From the NCBI RefSeq assembly GCF_900070325.1, contig NZ_LN879430.1, positions 2,456,501 through 2,520,500 on the forward strand: a stretch of 64,000 bases of DNA. The letters are read 5' to 3'. Shown in pieces: positions 36,725 through 45,130 of this stretch (position 1 is the first letter of the stretch; each line of letters starts with the position of its first letter). The position numbers and the translations under genes were made by a program. Source of the stretch: Herbinix luporum. Its GTDB lineage: Bacteria; Bacillota; Clostridia; Lachnospirales; Lachnospiraceae. Below the pieces are notes generated by a model that worked only from the letters and a program-made list of their open reading frames with translations, made no database searches and had not been told where the DNA came from.

Positions 36725-38116
36725 TTATAAATCACAATGATTAACGGTTCTAGGGAAAGGAATAACGTCTCTAATATTGCCCATACCGGTCAGATACATA
36801 ACGCAACGTTCAAATCCAAGTCCAAAACCTGCATGTCTTACGGATCCATATCTTCTTAAATCAAGATAGAATTCATAATCCTCTCTCTTTAACCCCATCT
36901 CGTCTATACGCTTTAAGAGCTTATCATAATCATCTTCTCTTTGGCTTCCGCCAATTATTTCACCGATTCCCGGAACCAAAAGATCCATTGCAGCCACAGT
37001 CTTATTATCCTCATTGAGTTTCATATAGAAAGCTTTAATATCCTTAGGATAATCTGTTACAAATACCGGTTTATTAAATACCTGCTCGGTTAAGTAGCGT
37101 TCATGCTCTGTCTGAAGGTCACAACCCCAGAATGCTTTATATTCAAATTTATCGTTGTTCTTTTCTAAAATTTCAATTGCCTCAGTATATGTTATATGAC
37201 CAAAGTCTGAAGTTGCCACCAGTTTAAGTCTATCCAGTAAGCCCTTATCAACAAATTGATTGAAGAAATTCATTTCCTCCGGAGCATGCTCTAAGACATA
37301 ATTAATAATATATTTTAACATATCCTCAGCCAGTTCCATATTATCCTTAAGATCAGCAAAGGCAATCTCCGGTTCAATCATCCAAAACTCTGCGGCATGA
37401 CGGGTAGTATTAGAATTTTCCGCACGGAAGGTAGGACCAAAAGTGTAGATATTCTTAAAAGCCATGGCATAAGTTTCCCCATTAAGCTGTCCGCTAACTG
37501 TAAGGTTTGTCTCTTTACCAAAAAAGTCGTAAGAAGTATCTACTTTTCCCTCTTCTGTTTTTGGTATATTTTCTAAATCAAGGGTAGTAACCCTAAACAT
37601 TTCTCCAGCACCCTCAGCATCACTTCCGGTTATAATGGGAGTATGGACATAGATAAAGTTCCTCTCCTGGAAAAACTTATGAATTGCATAAGATATAAGT
37701 GAACGGACACGAAATACTGCCTGAAATGTATTGGTTCTGGGTCTTAGGTGAGTTATTGTTCTTAAATATTCTAAGGAGTGTCTCTTTTTCTGAAGGGGAT
37801 ATTCCGGTGTTGAGTAACCTTCAACAACTACTTGATCAGCTTGAATTTCGAAGGGCTGCTTTGCCTGGGGAGTTGCAACTAACTCACCGGTAACAATAAT
37901 AGCAGAACCTACATTCAGTTTAGAAATTTCCACAAAATTATCTAATTTATCATGATAAACAACCTGCAAGGTATTAAAGCAGGTTCCATCATGGAGCACA
38001 ATAAAACCAAAGGTTTTTGAATCCCTTACGCTGCGAATCCAACCTCCTACGGATATCCTTTTACCAATATATTGATCTTTATTCCGGTACAATTCTCTGA
38101 CTTCTACTAGTTCCAT
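36725..38116 (-). CDS. asnS: Asparaginyl-tRNA synthetase
   Basis: Charges tRNA-Asn. The start at 38116 is chosen for AAAGGAG nine bases upstream and because [12 protein letters not shown] is the normal beginning; an ATG 12 codons upstream has no site. The 463 residues hold an OB-fold anticodon domain (about 8-110) and the class II core with motif 2 ([15 protein letters not shown], Asn-specific) and motif 3 ([13 protein letters not shown]). The 134 bases upstream show no T-box. Confidence 0.96.
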   Translation of the reverse strand: MELVEVRELYRNKDQYIGKRISVGGWIRSVRDSKTFGFIVLHDGTCFNTLQVVYHDKLDNFVEISKLNVGSAIIVTGELVATPQAKQPFEIQADQVVVEGYSTPEYPLQKKRHSLEYLRTITHLRPRTNTFQAVFRVRSLISYAIHKFFQERNFIYVHTPIITGSDAEGAGEMFRVTTLDLENIPKTEEGKVDTSYDFFGKETNLTVSGQLNGETYAMAFKNIYTFGPTFRAENSNTTRHAAEFWMIEPEIAFADLKDNMELAEDMLKYIINYVLEHAPEEMNFFNQFVDKGLLDRLKLVATSDFGHITYTEAIEILEKNNDKFEYKAFWGCDLQTEHERYLTEQVFNKPVFVTDYPKDIKAFYMKLNEDNKTVAAMDLLVPGIGEIIGGSQREDDYDKLLKRIDEMGLKREDYEFYLDLRRYGSVRHAGFGLGFERCVMYLTGMGNIRDVIPFPRTVNHCDL

Positions 38117-38250
38117 AGCCAAACTCCTTTGTTTTAATTTTAAATAGTCCATAAATGATTTTAAATAATTATAGCATAAGATTTCGATATTACAAGCTTG
38201 AATCTTAGCCCCTCTTATAGATTTGTACTTATAAAAACTAAATTAGTGCT

Positions 38251-38964
38251 TTAACTTGTCAAAGCATTAATTATTTCCTTCCTGCTTTTTTCTTTAGTAT
38301 TAATAAAATGAACCGGTTCCTGTATCTGACCCAAACTATGGGCATCGGAATTTATTATTATTTGACATGACTGAAAATATTTATGGGTCTTGCAAAGTTT
38401 TTCTGTCTTGTTTTTATTCTTAAACTCTACGGTTTTAAACTTTGCCTCCATAGGAACAAATCCTAGATTAGATAATAGACTAAAAGAATCTTTATCTACA
38501 TGGGCCGGTACATATATTCCTTTAAATTCATCCATTAGTTTATCCAAGCTGTTAAATGAAATTTCTGTGGCATTTATTAATAGATATGGTTCCTCGGCTA
38601 CTTTAGAATCATACTCATTATATATCTCCTGTCTGCCAAATACCATTTCATTGTTAGGAATCTTTATTAGCCTTTCATATACATATTTATCAAAAGCCAT
38701 GGCATTTTCCAATTCCTCAAAAAAACAAAGCACATGGACTTCCTCCATAGTGCATAGCTCCATTCCGGGAATAACAAGAATATTATTTTTTTGGGCATAA
38801 TTATAGACTGCCGGGCAATTTCTACAACTATTATGGTCTGTTACCGCAATTACATCCAGTCCCAGAAGTTTCGCCATATTTACAATATTAGCCGGTGTCA
38901 TATCTTCATCACTGCAGGGAGATAAACAGGAGTGGATATGTAAATCATAGGAAAGCTTAAGCAT
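38251..38964 (-). CDS. PHP-domain phosphoesterase, last gene of the hydrogenase-linked operon
   Basis: The 237-residue protein has the PHP metal motifs: DLHIHSCLSPCSDE, VTDHNS, GMELCT, VPAHVDK and SDAHSLGQI. PHP proteins hydrolyse phosphoesters such as nucleotides or phosphoproteins. Its ATG overlaps the stop of the preceding DRTGG gene by 8 bases, so translation is probably coupled. In this setting a role in removing a phosphate signal is possible but unproven. Confidence 0.9.
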   Translation of the reverse strand: MLKLSYDLHIHSCLSPCSDEDMTPANIVNMAKLLGLDVIAVTDHNSCRNCPAVYNYAQKNNILVIPGMELCTMEEVHVLCFFEELENAMAFDKYVYERLIKIPNNEMVFGRQEIYNEYDSKVAEEPYLLINATEISFNSLDKLMDEFKGIYVPAHVDKDSFSLLSNLGFVPMEAKFKTVEFKNKNKTEKLCKTHKYFQSCQIIINSDAHSLGQIQEPVHFINTKEKSRKEIINALTS

Positions 38965-39292
38965 TAAGTTTTTTGTAAACTAACAGGGCTGCCTCAAAAA
39001 CCGGCTGGTCCGTATAAAAAACCGTAATGCCCTGCTCCTTTGCTTTAATTATGGCAGGCTCATCTAACCGGCTTCCTTCTGCCAGAATAACACAGGCTGC
39101 CTCAGCAAGAGCCGCCACTGCCAGAGTATTAATATTGGCCATTACCGTAATCCATACCGCATTTTCTGGCATCTTTGACATAGCTATGCTAAGTAAATCA
39201 CAGCAATATGGCACACTTATCTCCCTTTTTAAATTATTTCCCTCGTTTAATAGCCGGAATTCTTCAAATTCAACTAATTCTTCTACTTTCAC
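38957..39292 (-). CDS. DRTGG-domain protein, second copy
   Basis: A 111-residue single-domain protein; the GTG at 39292 is chosen for GGAGG seven bases upstream, over the GTG at 39316. DRTGG domains are related to CBS-like and nucleotide-sensing modules of HPr kinase and phosphotransacetylase; function is unknown. The fold pattern (VWITVMANINTLAVAALAEAACVILAEGSRLDEPAIIKAKEQGITVFYTD, seen in pieces) is clear. It lies between the hydrogenase-like gene and the PHP gene. Confidence 0.85.
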   Translation of the reverse strand: MKVEELVEFEEFRLLNEGNNLKREISVPYCCDLLSIAMSKMPENAVWITVMANINTLAVAALAEAACVILAEGSRLDEPAIIKAKEQGITVFYTDQPVFEAALLVYKKLNA

Positions 39293-39328
39293 CGCTTTCC
39301 TCCTTAGACTTTTCACAATAATATAGCT

Positions 39329-40621
39329 TTACTTTTTATTATCTAATCTTGACAGCTCGTCAGATAATTTATGAATATAATCCCTAAGAATATGAATACA
39401 ATCTCCTTCCTTAGCTGCTCCACGAACAATATCCTCAGCTAAGGCTTTACAGGTCGGTGCACCACAAGAACCACAATCAAGTCCCGGAAACTTGGCACAA
39501 AGCTCTTCCACTTTAGCCATCTTATTAATACTATCTTTTATATCCTTTCCTATTTTAAAAACCGGCTCATAGGGTACATCCTTAGTCCAAAAAGCCTCCT
39601 TGCTTTTACCTGGCTCTTTCCTATCAAGGTGAGTACAGGCCACAGGAAGATATTTTCTAAGACGTTTTAATTTAACCCTGGCTATATAAGGATTTTCTAC
39701 TGTCAATACACCTCCGACACATCCCCCGGCACAGGCATTTAGTTCTATAAATTCCAATTGTTCAAATTTCTGATCCTCTAGGTCATTTAAAATACGATTC
39801 ACATTTTCAATTCCATCAGCTGCCAAGTAATTATCAATAAGCAAAGCCCCCGCTTCTCCTCCGCTACTTCCCCATCCGATTCCGATTCTGCCGGATTCCC
39901 CTAAATCTTCAACTTCACTCATACTTTCTTTCATAAAGGGAAGTAGGATGGTATATACCTCTTTCATTGCCAGTACACCGTCAATCTCACTTTTATTTAT
40001 ACCGATAGGAGATTTTATTGCCGTTACCTTGGCAGGACAAGGGGAGATGAATATGACTCCAATTTTATTTGAAGGAAGTCCCGTTTCTTCCATAGCTTTT
40101 TTTCTTGCTAAAGAAGCAGCAAGTTCTACCGGCGGCAATAGGGGAAGAAGATGTTCTATAAGATTAGGAAATCTGATTTGTATAAGACGAACTACTGTGG
40201 GACAAGCAGTGCTTATAATTGGCCATTTATCTTTGTTATTGGCCACATATTTTCTGCTTAATTCCGATATAATCTCTGCTGCAGCGGCAACCTCATAGAC
40301 TTGGTCAAAGCCCATCTTCTTCAGGGCAGTAAGTACAATATTAATATCCTCAAGGTTATTAAATTGCCCATATAAAGACGGAGCCGGAAGAGCCACTTTA
40401 TATTCAAATTTGTCCATAATATCCGGAGAATCATAAGTGGCATTCTTTGCATGATGAGGGCAGATACGAATACACTCTCCACAGTCAATACAGAATTCCT
40501 TAATTATAAAGGCCTTCCCATCCCTCACCCTAATTGCCTGGGTGGGACATCTTTTGATGCAATTAATGCACCCTTTGCATAACTCTTTATTTAATCGTAC
40601 CGAATTGAAAAATTCACTCAT
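39329..40621 (-). CDS. [FeFe]-hydrogenase large-subunit homologue, sensory type (HydS-like)
   Basis: The 430 residues begin with two [4Fe-4S] ferredoxin sites (Cys15-18-21-25 and Cys44-47-50-54), then a hydrogenase H-cluster domain, then a further Fe-S motif (Cys375, Cys383, Cys386, Cys391). The likely H-cluster ligands remain: Cys140 in STACP, Cys195 in SPCPAK, Cys297 and Cys301 in NACAGGC. The proton-relay cysteine of the usual TSCCP is Ala139, and the Glu of the second motif is gone. Such changes mark sensory or low-turnover hydrogenases. Known HydS proteins also carry a PAS domain; this one does not. Confidence 0.9.
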   Translation of the reverse strand: MSEFFNSVRLNKELCKGCINCIKRCPTQAIRVRDGKAFIIKEFCIDCGECIRICPHHAKNATYDSPDIMDKFEYKVALPAPSLYGQFNNLEDINIVLTALKKMGFDQVYEVAAAAEIISELSRKYVANNKDKWPIISTACPTVVRLIQIRFPNLIEHLLPLLPPVELAASLARKKAMEETGLPSNKIGVIFISPCPAKVTAIKSPIGINKSEIDGVLAMKEVYTILLPFMKESMSEVEDLGESGRIGIGWGSSGGEAGALLIDNYLAADGIENVNRILNDLEDQKFEQLEFIELNACAGGCVGGVLTVENPYIARVKLKRLRKYLPVACTHLDRKEPGKSKEAFWTKDVPYEPVFKIGKDIKDSINKMAKVEELCAKFPGLDCGSCGAPTCKALAEDIVRGAAKEGDCIHILRDYIHKLSDELSRLDNKK

Positions 40622-40676
40622 GCTTAAGCTCCCCTTATTTTAAAAGCATTTAAAATCTTTTATCCTTTTAACATAA

Positions 40677-41111
40677 TCACATTTCTTTTGGTATGTAAAC
40701 CTTCATTGTAACCGTAGTCCCTTGACCTAATTTGCTTTCTATTTTTAGTTCATCAGAATATTTCTTCATATTGGGCAGGCCCATGCCTGCACCAAAACCT
40801 AAAGATCTGATATTATCCGGAGCCGTAGTATAGCCTGCTTGCATGGCCAGTTCAATATCCTCAATTCCCGGACCTTTGTCCTTTAATATCATTTTTATAA
40901 CATCGGGAGATATAATTACCTGGATTGTTCCCCCATAAGAATGAATTACCATATTAATTTCTCCTTCATATAATGATATGGCAACCTTTCTTACAATATT
41001 GGGATCAAACCCCATAAGTTTCAGCTTCTTTTTAACATTACTGGAAGCTTCTCCGGCTCTGGTAAAATCACCGGAATCTACATTGTAATTTAGGATGATT
41101 TTTTCATTCAT
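40677..41111 (-). CDS. RsbW/SpoIIAB-like GHKL ATPase (anti-sigma factor type)
   Basis: The ATG at 41111 has a strong GGGGAGGGGG site, so the product is 144 residues. It is a single HATPase domain with the N-box KVAISLYEGEINMVIHSYGG, DKGPGIEDIELAM and GFGAGMGLPNMKKYSD. Proteins of this kind phosphorylate anti-anti-sigma factors or bind partners in an ATP-dependent way. Its ATG overlaps the upstream DRTGG stop. No STAS-domain partner or sigma factor is encoded in the window. Confidence 0.88.
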   Translation of the reverse strand: MNEKIILNYNVDSGDFTRAGEASSNVKKKLKLMGFDPNIVRKVAISLYEGEINMVIHSYGGTIQVIISPDVIKMILKDKGPGIEDIELAMQAGYTTAPDNIRSLGFGAGMGLPNMKKYSDELKIESKLGQGTTVTMKVYIPKEM

Positions 41112-41460
41112 GATATGGCCCCCCTCCCCGAAGACCCTTCTCATACAATATACCACAGGCAGAAAACATTCTATGTCCGGTACTTAGAAGGGCAATTTCC
41201 CTTTCTTTAGCCATTTCTATCATGGTTTCATCAGGAATTTTTCCTCTTACAAATACGATACAGACCACATCCATCATCTCTGCAGTACGAATTACCTGAG
41301 GATTACATAGTCCCGTAAGTAATACTGCCCTATCCTTCATAAAGGCCAGTACATCACTCATCATATCTGAGCCGCAAGCACAGTGAACCTGCCTATGCTG
41401 CAGTTCTTCTCCGCAAATAAATCTTGCTTTTAGGGCTTCTTTTATCTCCTTGATAGTCAT
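41104..41460 (-). CDS. DRTGG-domain protein, first copy, head of the regulatory operon
   Basis: A 118-residue DRTGG-domain protein (MTIKEIKEALKAR start; GSDMMSDVLAFMKDRAVLLTG and VVCIVFVRGKIPDE segments). HCACGSDMMSD contains a Cys-x-Cys near the site where nucleotide binding is expected. It is the first gene of the minus-strand operon, 367 bases from the divergent hydrogenase operon. The function of free-standing DRTGG proteins is unknown. Confidence 0.85.
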   Translation of the reverse strand: MTIKEIKEALKARFICGEELQHRQVHCACGSDMMSDVLAFMKDRAVLLTGLCNPQVIRTAEMMDVVCIVFVRGKIPDETMIEMAKEREIALLSTGHRMFSACGILYEKGLRGGGPYHE

Positions 41461-41518
41461 CTTCTATCTCTCCCATTTAATATTATTTATAACATTCCCT
41501 CTAAACTATATTATGTAA

Positions 41519-41570
41519 CTTATACCATTATTTGAGACATGATGTAAAAATTGTGTTAAATATTTAATTA
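41519..41570 (-). promoter_or_regulatory. Promoter of the DRTGG-RsbW-HydS-like operon with a Rex-like site
   Basis: On the minus strand TTTACA (41543-41548) and TATAAG (41519-41524) lie 18 bases apart. Just upstream, positions 41553-41570 read GTGTTAA-ATAT-TTAATTA, 11 of 14 matches to the Rex consensus TTGTTAA-N4-TTAACAA. Confidence 0.45.
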
Positions 41571-41750
41571 TATTATAATTATTATAATATAACTTATCTC
41601 TGATAGCAATTACCAGGTACTATGTCTTATTTCAACAAACCTTTTATCAATTTAGATCTATTTGTATACATATTAAATAAAATTAAACTCTATCATTAAA
41701 ACATTTAGAACATTCTGTAATATAAAAAGTTGTATGATTGTGAAAGATTT

Positions 41751-41782
41751 TTGTAGATATTTTAACAATCCCGTGCTATAAT
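41751..41782 (+). promoter_or_regulatory. Promoter of the HydABC operon with a Rex-like operator
   Basis: TTGTAGATATTTTAACAA (41751-41768) matches 12 of 14 fixed bases of the Rex consensus, with a perfect right half-site. A -10 TATAAT is at 41777-41782, so a bound repressor would cover the -35 region. Rex senses the NADH/NAD ratio and controls fermentation genes in Firmicutes. The rest of 41461-41827 is AT-rich with no gene. Confidence 0.6.
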
Positions 41783-41827
41783 GGTTATGATTTTTGGCCT
41801 GATTAATATTAACGAGGAGGTTATATA

Positions 41828-42322
41828 ATGGGTTTAAAACAAAGTACAATACCTTTTGCCGGAACTAGCGAGCAGCATAAAAAACTTCTTAAAGTAATTG
41901 CTGAACATAAAGGTGATAAAGGCGCCCTAATGCCTATTTTACAGCAGGCACAGGAGATATATGGCTATCTTCCTATTGAGGTTCAAACTGTTATTTCTAA
42001 TGAACTTGATATTCCCCTAGAAAAAGTTTATGGCGTTGTCACTTTCTACTCTCAATTTTCACTTAACCCCAAGGGCAAATATAAAATTTCAGTTTGCCTT
42101 GGAACAGCCTGTTATGTAAAAGGCGCCGGGGATATTCTTGACAAACTCAAAGAGACATTAAAAATTTCTGACGGAGAATGTACCGAGGACAGAAAATTCT
42201 CATTAGAATCCTGCCGCTGCATCGGTGCATGTGGTTTGGCTCCGGTTATTACTATAAATGAAGACGTTTATGGTAAGATAACCGCAGATGACGTTGAAGA
42301 TATTTTGGCTAAATATAATTAA
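41828..42322 (+). CDS. hydC: NADH-dependent [FeFe] hydrogenase, NuoE-like subunit
   Basis: The 164-residue thioredoxin-fold subunit binds one [2Fe-2S] cluster through Cys90, Cys95, Cys131 and Cys135. The VYGVVTFYSQF segment is typical of NuoE/HydC. It joins HydB and HydA in the trimeric enzyme that exchanges electrons between H2, NADH and ferredoxin. CGAGGAGG precedes the ATG, and it heads the plus-strand operon. Confidence 0.95.
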   Translation: MGLKQSTIPFAGTSEQHKKLLKVIAEHKGDKGALMPILQQAQEIYGYLPIEVQTVISNELDIPLEKVYGVVTFYSQFSLNPKGKYKISVCLGTACYVKGAGDILDKLKETLKISDGECTEDRKFSLESCRCIGACGLAPVITINEDVYGKITADDVEDILAKYN

Positions 42323-42333
42323 GATGAATTAAG

Positions 42334-42891
42334 ATGTTAACTGAAATATCATTAAACATTCTGGATATTGTAAATAATTCTATTAGTGCAGGAGCCGATT
42401 TTATCGTAATAGAAGTTAGAATACATATAAATAAGGATATCCTGGCAATTAAAATACGAGATAATGGCTGCGGTATGTCAAAGCAAGATCTCTCAAAGGT
42501 AGAAGATCCCTTTTTTACTACCCGCTCCACAAGGAAGGTGGGACTTGGAATCCCCTTTTTAAAACAGGCTGCCCAGCTTACGGGGGGAAGCTTTTATATG
42601 GATTCCACACCGGGAAGAGGAACTTTAGTTGATGTTTCCTTTGGATTATCCCATATTGATCGGATGCCACTGGGAGATATATGTTCTACTATTTACACTT
42701 TAATTTTGACTAATCAAAATATTGATTTTCTTTACATTTATGAATGTGAAGGAATTGAATATGAACTAGATACAAGAAAGCTGCGGGAAATCCTCGGTGA
42801 TATCCCATTTGATACAGCAGAAGTCGCAAAATTTATTCGTGATTATCTAGACCAAAACCATAAAGAAGTAAGTAAAGGTCAGTTTTTCTAA
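42334..42891 (+). CDS. Stand-alone GHKL ATPase within the hydrogenase operon
   Basis: The 185-residue protein has a histidine-kinase-type ATP-binding domain (about 1-115) with the N-box LDIVNNSISAGA, DNGCGM, TTRSTRKVGLGIPFLKQAA and GRGTLVDV. There is no dimerisation domain with a phospho-accepting His and no sensor. The last 70 residues form a small tail of unknown type. It starts 11 bases after hydC. Similar genes occur beside hydC/hydB in other Clostridia as far as I recall; the role is unknown. Confidence 0.88.
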   Translation: MLTEISLNILDIVNNSISAGADFIVIEVRIHINKDILAIKIRDNGCGMSKQDLSKVEDPFFTTRSTRKVGLGIPFLKQAAQLTGGSFYMDSTPGRGTLVDVSFGLSHIDRMPLGDICSTIYTLILTNQNIDFLYIYECEGIEYELDTRKLREILGDIPFDTAEVAKFIRDYLDQNHKEVSKGQFF

Positions 42892-42940
42892 CCATTATCT
42901 TATGAATTCTTATTTTATTATATTAATAGGAGGAAAGCAG

Positions 42941-43312
42941 ATGAAATCTCTAGATGAGCTGAAAGCAATCCGAGAAAAAATGCAGGGGCAGATGGGTCTT
43001 CGCAATGAAGAGAGTAATCAGACTCGTATTGTAGTCGGAATGGCAACCTGCGGTATTGCCAGTGGTGCAAGACCTGTACTGACCACCCTTGCTAATGCGG
43101 TACAGGAAAAGGGTTTATCAAATGTTATGGTAACTCAAACCGGATGTATAGGGATGTGCAAATACGAGCCGATTGTAGAAGTTATAGAACCCGGTAAAGA
43201 AAAAGTAACTTATGTAAAAATGACACCGGAAAAAGCATTAGAAGTGCTGGATCAGCATATCATCCGTGGTCAGATAGTGAATAAATACACCATCTCCGAG
43301 ATAATCGGATAG
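42941..43312 (+). CDS. [2Fe-2S] thioredoxin-like ferredoxin
   Basis: A 123-residue protein; the ATG at 42941 follows AGGAGG, while the upstream in-frame ATG at 42902 has no site. It has the thioredoxin-like [2Fe-2S] pattern: MATCGIASGA, then QTGCIGMCKYEP (four Cys in two pairs). It resembles the N-terminal domain of HydB/NuoF encoded just downstream, and may be an extra electron carrier or assembly partner of the complex. Confidence 0.9.
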   Translation: MKSLDELKAIREKMQGQMGLRNEESNQTRIVVGMATCGIASGARPVLTTLANAVQEKGLSNVMVTQTGCIGMCKYEPIVEVIEPGKEKVTYVKMTPEKALEVLDQHIIRGQIVNKYTISEIIG

Positions 43313-43329
43313 CTGAAGGAGGTCACATT

Positions 43330-45117
43330 ATGTATCGTTCCCATGTATTAGTCTGCGGTGGAACCGGTTGTACTTCCTCCGGAACACCAAAGATTTTAGA
43401 GTGCTTAAATGAAGAAATAAATAAAGCCGGCCTAAAAGATGAAGTGGCAGTTGTACAAACCGGTTGCCACGGATTGTGTGCTTTAGGCCCCATTGTAATT
43501 GTTTACCCCGAAGCAACCTTCTATTCCTTGGTTAAGCCTGAGGATGTTCCTGAAATTGTCAACGAGCATCTGTTAAAGGGACGTATAGTTTCAAGGCTGG
43601 TTTATAAAGATACCATATCCCAGGATGGATTTACTTCAATAAATGAAACTGATTTCTATAAAAAACAACATAGAATAGCCCTACGCAACTGTGGTGTTAT
43701 TAATCCTGAAAATATTGATGAGTATATTGCAACCCATGGTTATGAGGCCTTAGGAAAGGTATTAACAGAATATACACCCGATCAAGTTATTCAAGTTCTT
43801 TTAGACAGCGGCCTAAGAGGCAGAGGCGGCGGCGGTTTCTCAACCGGTCTAAAATGGAAACTAGCCAAAGAAAACCAGTCAAAACAAAAATATGTTTGCT
43901 GTAATGCAGACGAAGGTGATCCCGGTGCATTTATGGATCGTTCCGTTTTGGAAGGGGACCCTCATGTAGTCTTAGAAGCTATGGCCATAGCCGGATATGC
44001 CATCGGAGCAAACCAAGGTTATATTTATGTCCGTGCTGAATATCCCATTGCCGTTAATCGTCTAAAAATAGCCATATCCCAGGCCAGAGAGTACGGATTA
44101 CTGGGTAAAAATATATTTGGTACAGGTTTTGATTTTGATATTGAACTGAGACTTGGAGCAGGAGCCTTTGTCTGTGGTGAGGAAACCGCTCTTTTAACTT
44201 CCATAGAAGGCAACCGTGGTGAGCCTCGCCCCCGTCCTCCTTTCCCTGCACAAAAAGGTTTATTTAAAGAACCTACTCTTTTAAATAACGTTGAAACTTA
44301 TGCTAACATTCCGCCTATTATTTTAAACGGACCGGAATGGTTTAACTCAATGGGTACCGAAAAATCCAAAGGTACTAAGGTATTTGCCCTAGGTGGTAAT
44401 ATCAACAATACCGGTCTTGTAGAAGTACCTATGGGTACAACCCTTCGTGAAGTTGTAGAAGAAATCGGCGGAGGAATTCCTAACGGTAAGAAATTTAAGG
44501 CCGCACAAACCGGCGGACCTTCAGGTGGATGTATTCCGGTAGAGCATTATGATATTCCTATCGACTACGATAACTTACTAAAGATCGGTTCTATGATGGG
44601 TTCCGGCGGACTTATTGTTATGGATGAAGACAACTGTATGGTGGATATAGCCAAGTTCTTCCTTGAATTTACCGTTGATGAATCCTGCGGAAAATGTACC
44701 CCTTGTCGTATAGGTACCAAACGACTATACGAAATTTTAGACAAAATAACCCAGGGTAAGGGTACTGTTGAGGATATAGACAAATTAGAAGAATTATGTC
44801 TGTATATTAAAGAAAATTCCCTCTGTGGACTTGGTCAAAGTGCACCTAATCCTGTTTTATCCACTATTAAGTTCTTTAAAGATGAATACATAGCTCACGT
44901 TGTAGATAAGAAATGTCCGGCAGGTGTATGTAAGGCACTGTTATCTTACGTTATAGATGAAGAATTATGTAAAGGCTGTACCTTATGTGCCAGAGTCTGT
45001 CCAAACGATGCTATTTCCGGTAAAGTTAAGGAAGCCCATGTCATCGATCAAAGTAAGTGTATAAAATGTGGTGCATGTATGGAAAAATGCCGCTTTAAGG
45101 CTATATCGATACGCTAG
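43330..45117 (+). CDS. hydB: NADH-dependent [FeFe] hydrogenase, NuoF-like flavin subunit
   Basis: The 595 residues run as follows: N-terminal [2Fe-2S] domain (GTGCTSSGT, QTGCHGLC), NuoF core with the NAD/FMN loop GLRGRGGGGFSTG and CNADEGDPGAFMDR, an SLBB part, the NuoF [4Fe-4S] site ESCGKCTPCRIGTKR, and a C-terminal two-cluster ferredoxin (CKGCTLCARVCP, CIKCGACMEKC). This is the NADH- and ferredoxin-reacting subunit of the bifurcating hydrogenase. GGAGG lies before the ATG. It is followed closely by hydA. Confidence 0.97.
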   Translation: MYRSHVLVCGGTGCTSSGTPKILECLNEEINKAGLKDEVAVVQTGCHGLCALGPIVIVYPEATFYSLVKPEDVPEIVNEHLLKGRIVSRLVYKDTISQDGFTSINETDFYKKQHRIALRNCGVINPENIDEYIATHGYEALGKVLTEYTPDQVIQVLLDSGLRGRGGGGFSTGLKWKLAKENQSKQKYVCCNADEGDPGAFMDRSVLEGDPHVVLEAMAIAGYAIGANQGYIYVRAEYPIAVNRLKIAISQAREYGLLGKNIFGTGFDFDIELRLGAGAFVCGEETALLTSIEGNRGEPRPRPPFPAQKGLFKEPTLLNNVETYANIPPIILNGPEWFNSMGTEKSKGTKVFALGGNINNTGLVEVPMGTTLREVVEEIGGGIPNGKKFKAAQTGGPSGGCIPVEHYDIPIDYDNLLKIGSMMGSGGLIVMDEDNCMVDIAKFFLEFTVDESCGKCTPCRIGTKRLYEILDKITQGKGTVEDIDKLEELCLYIKENSLCGLGQSAPNPVLSTIKFFKDEYIAHVVDKKCPAGVCKALLSYVIDEELCKGCTLCARVCPNDAISGKVKEAHVIDQSKCIKCGACMEKCRFKAISIR

Positions 45118-45130
45118 AATGGAGGTTAGT

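Noticed and set aside
38117..38250. T-box before asnS
   Set aside because: The spacer is too short and has no core TGG motif or terminator hairpin.
45068..45130. Longer HydA starting inside hydB
   Set aside because: The upstream ATG lies in hydB's ferredoxin region with no ribosome site; TGGAGG before the ATG at 45131 fits, and that start gives the normal HydA N-terminus.
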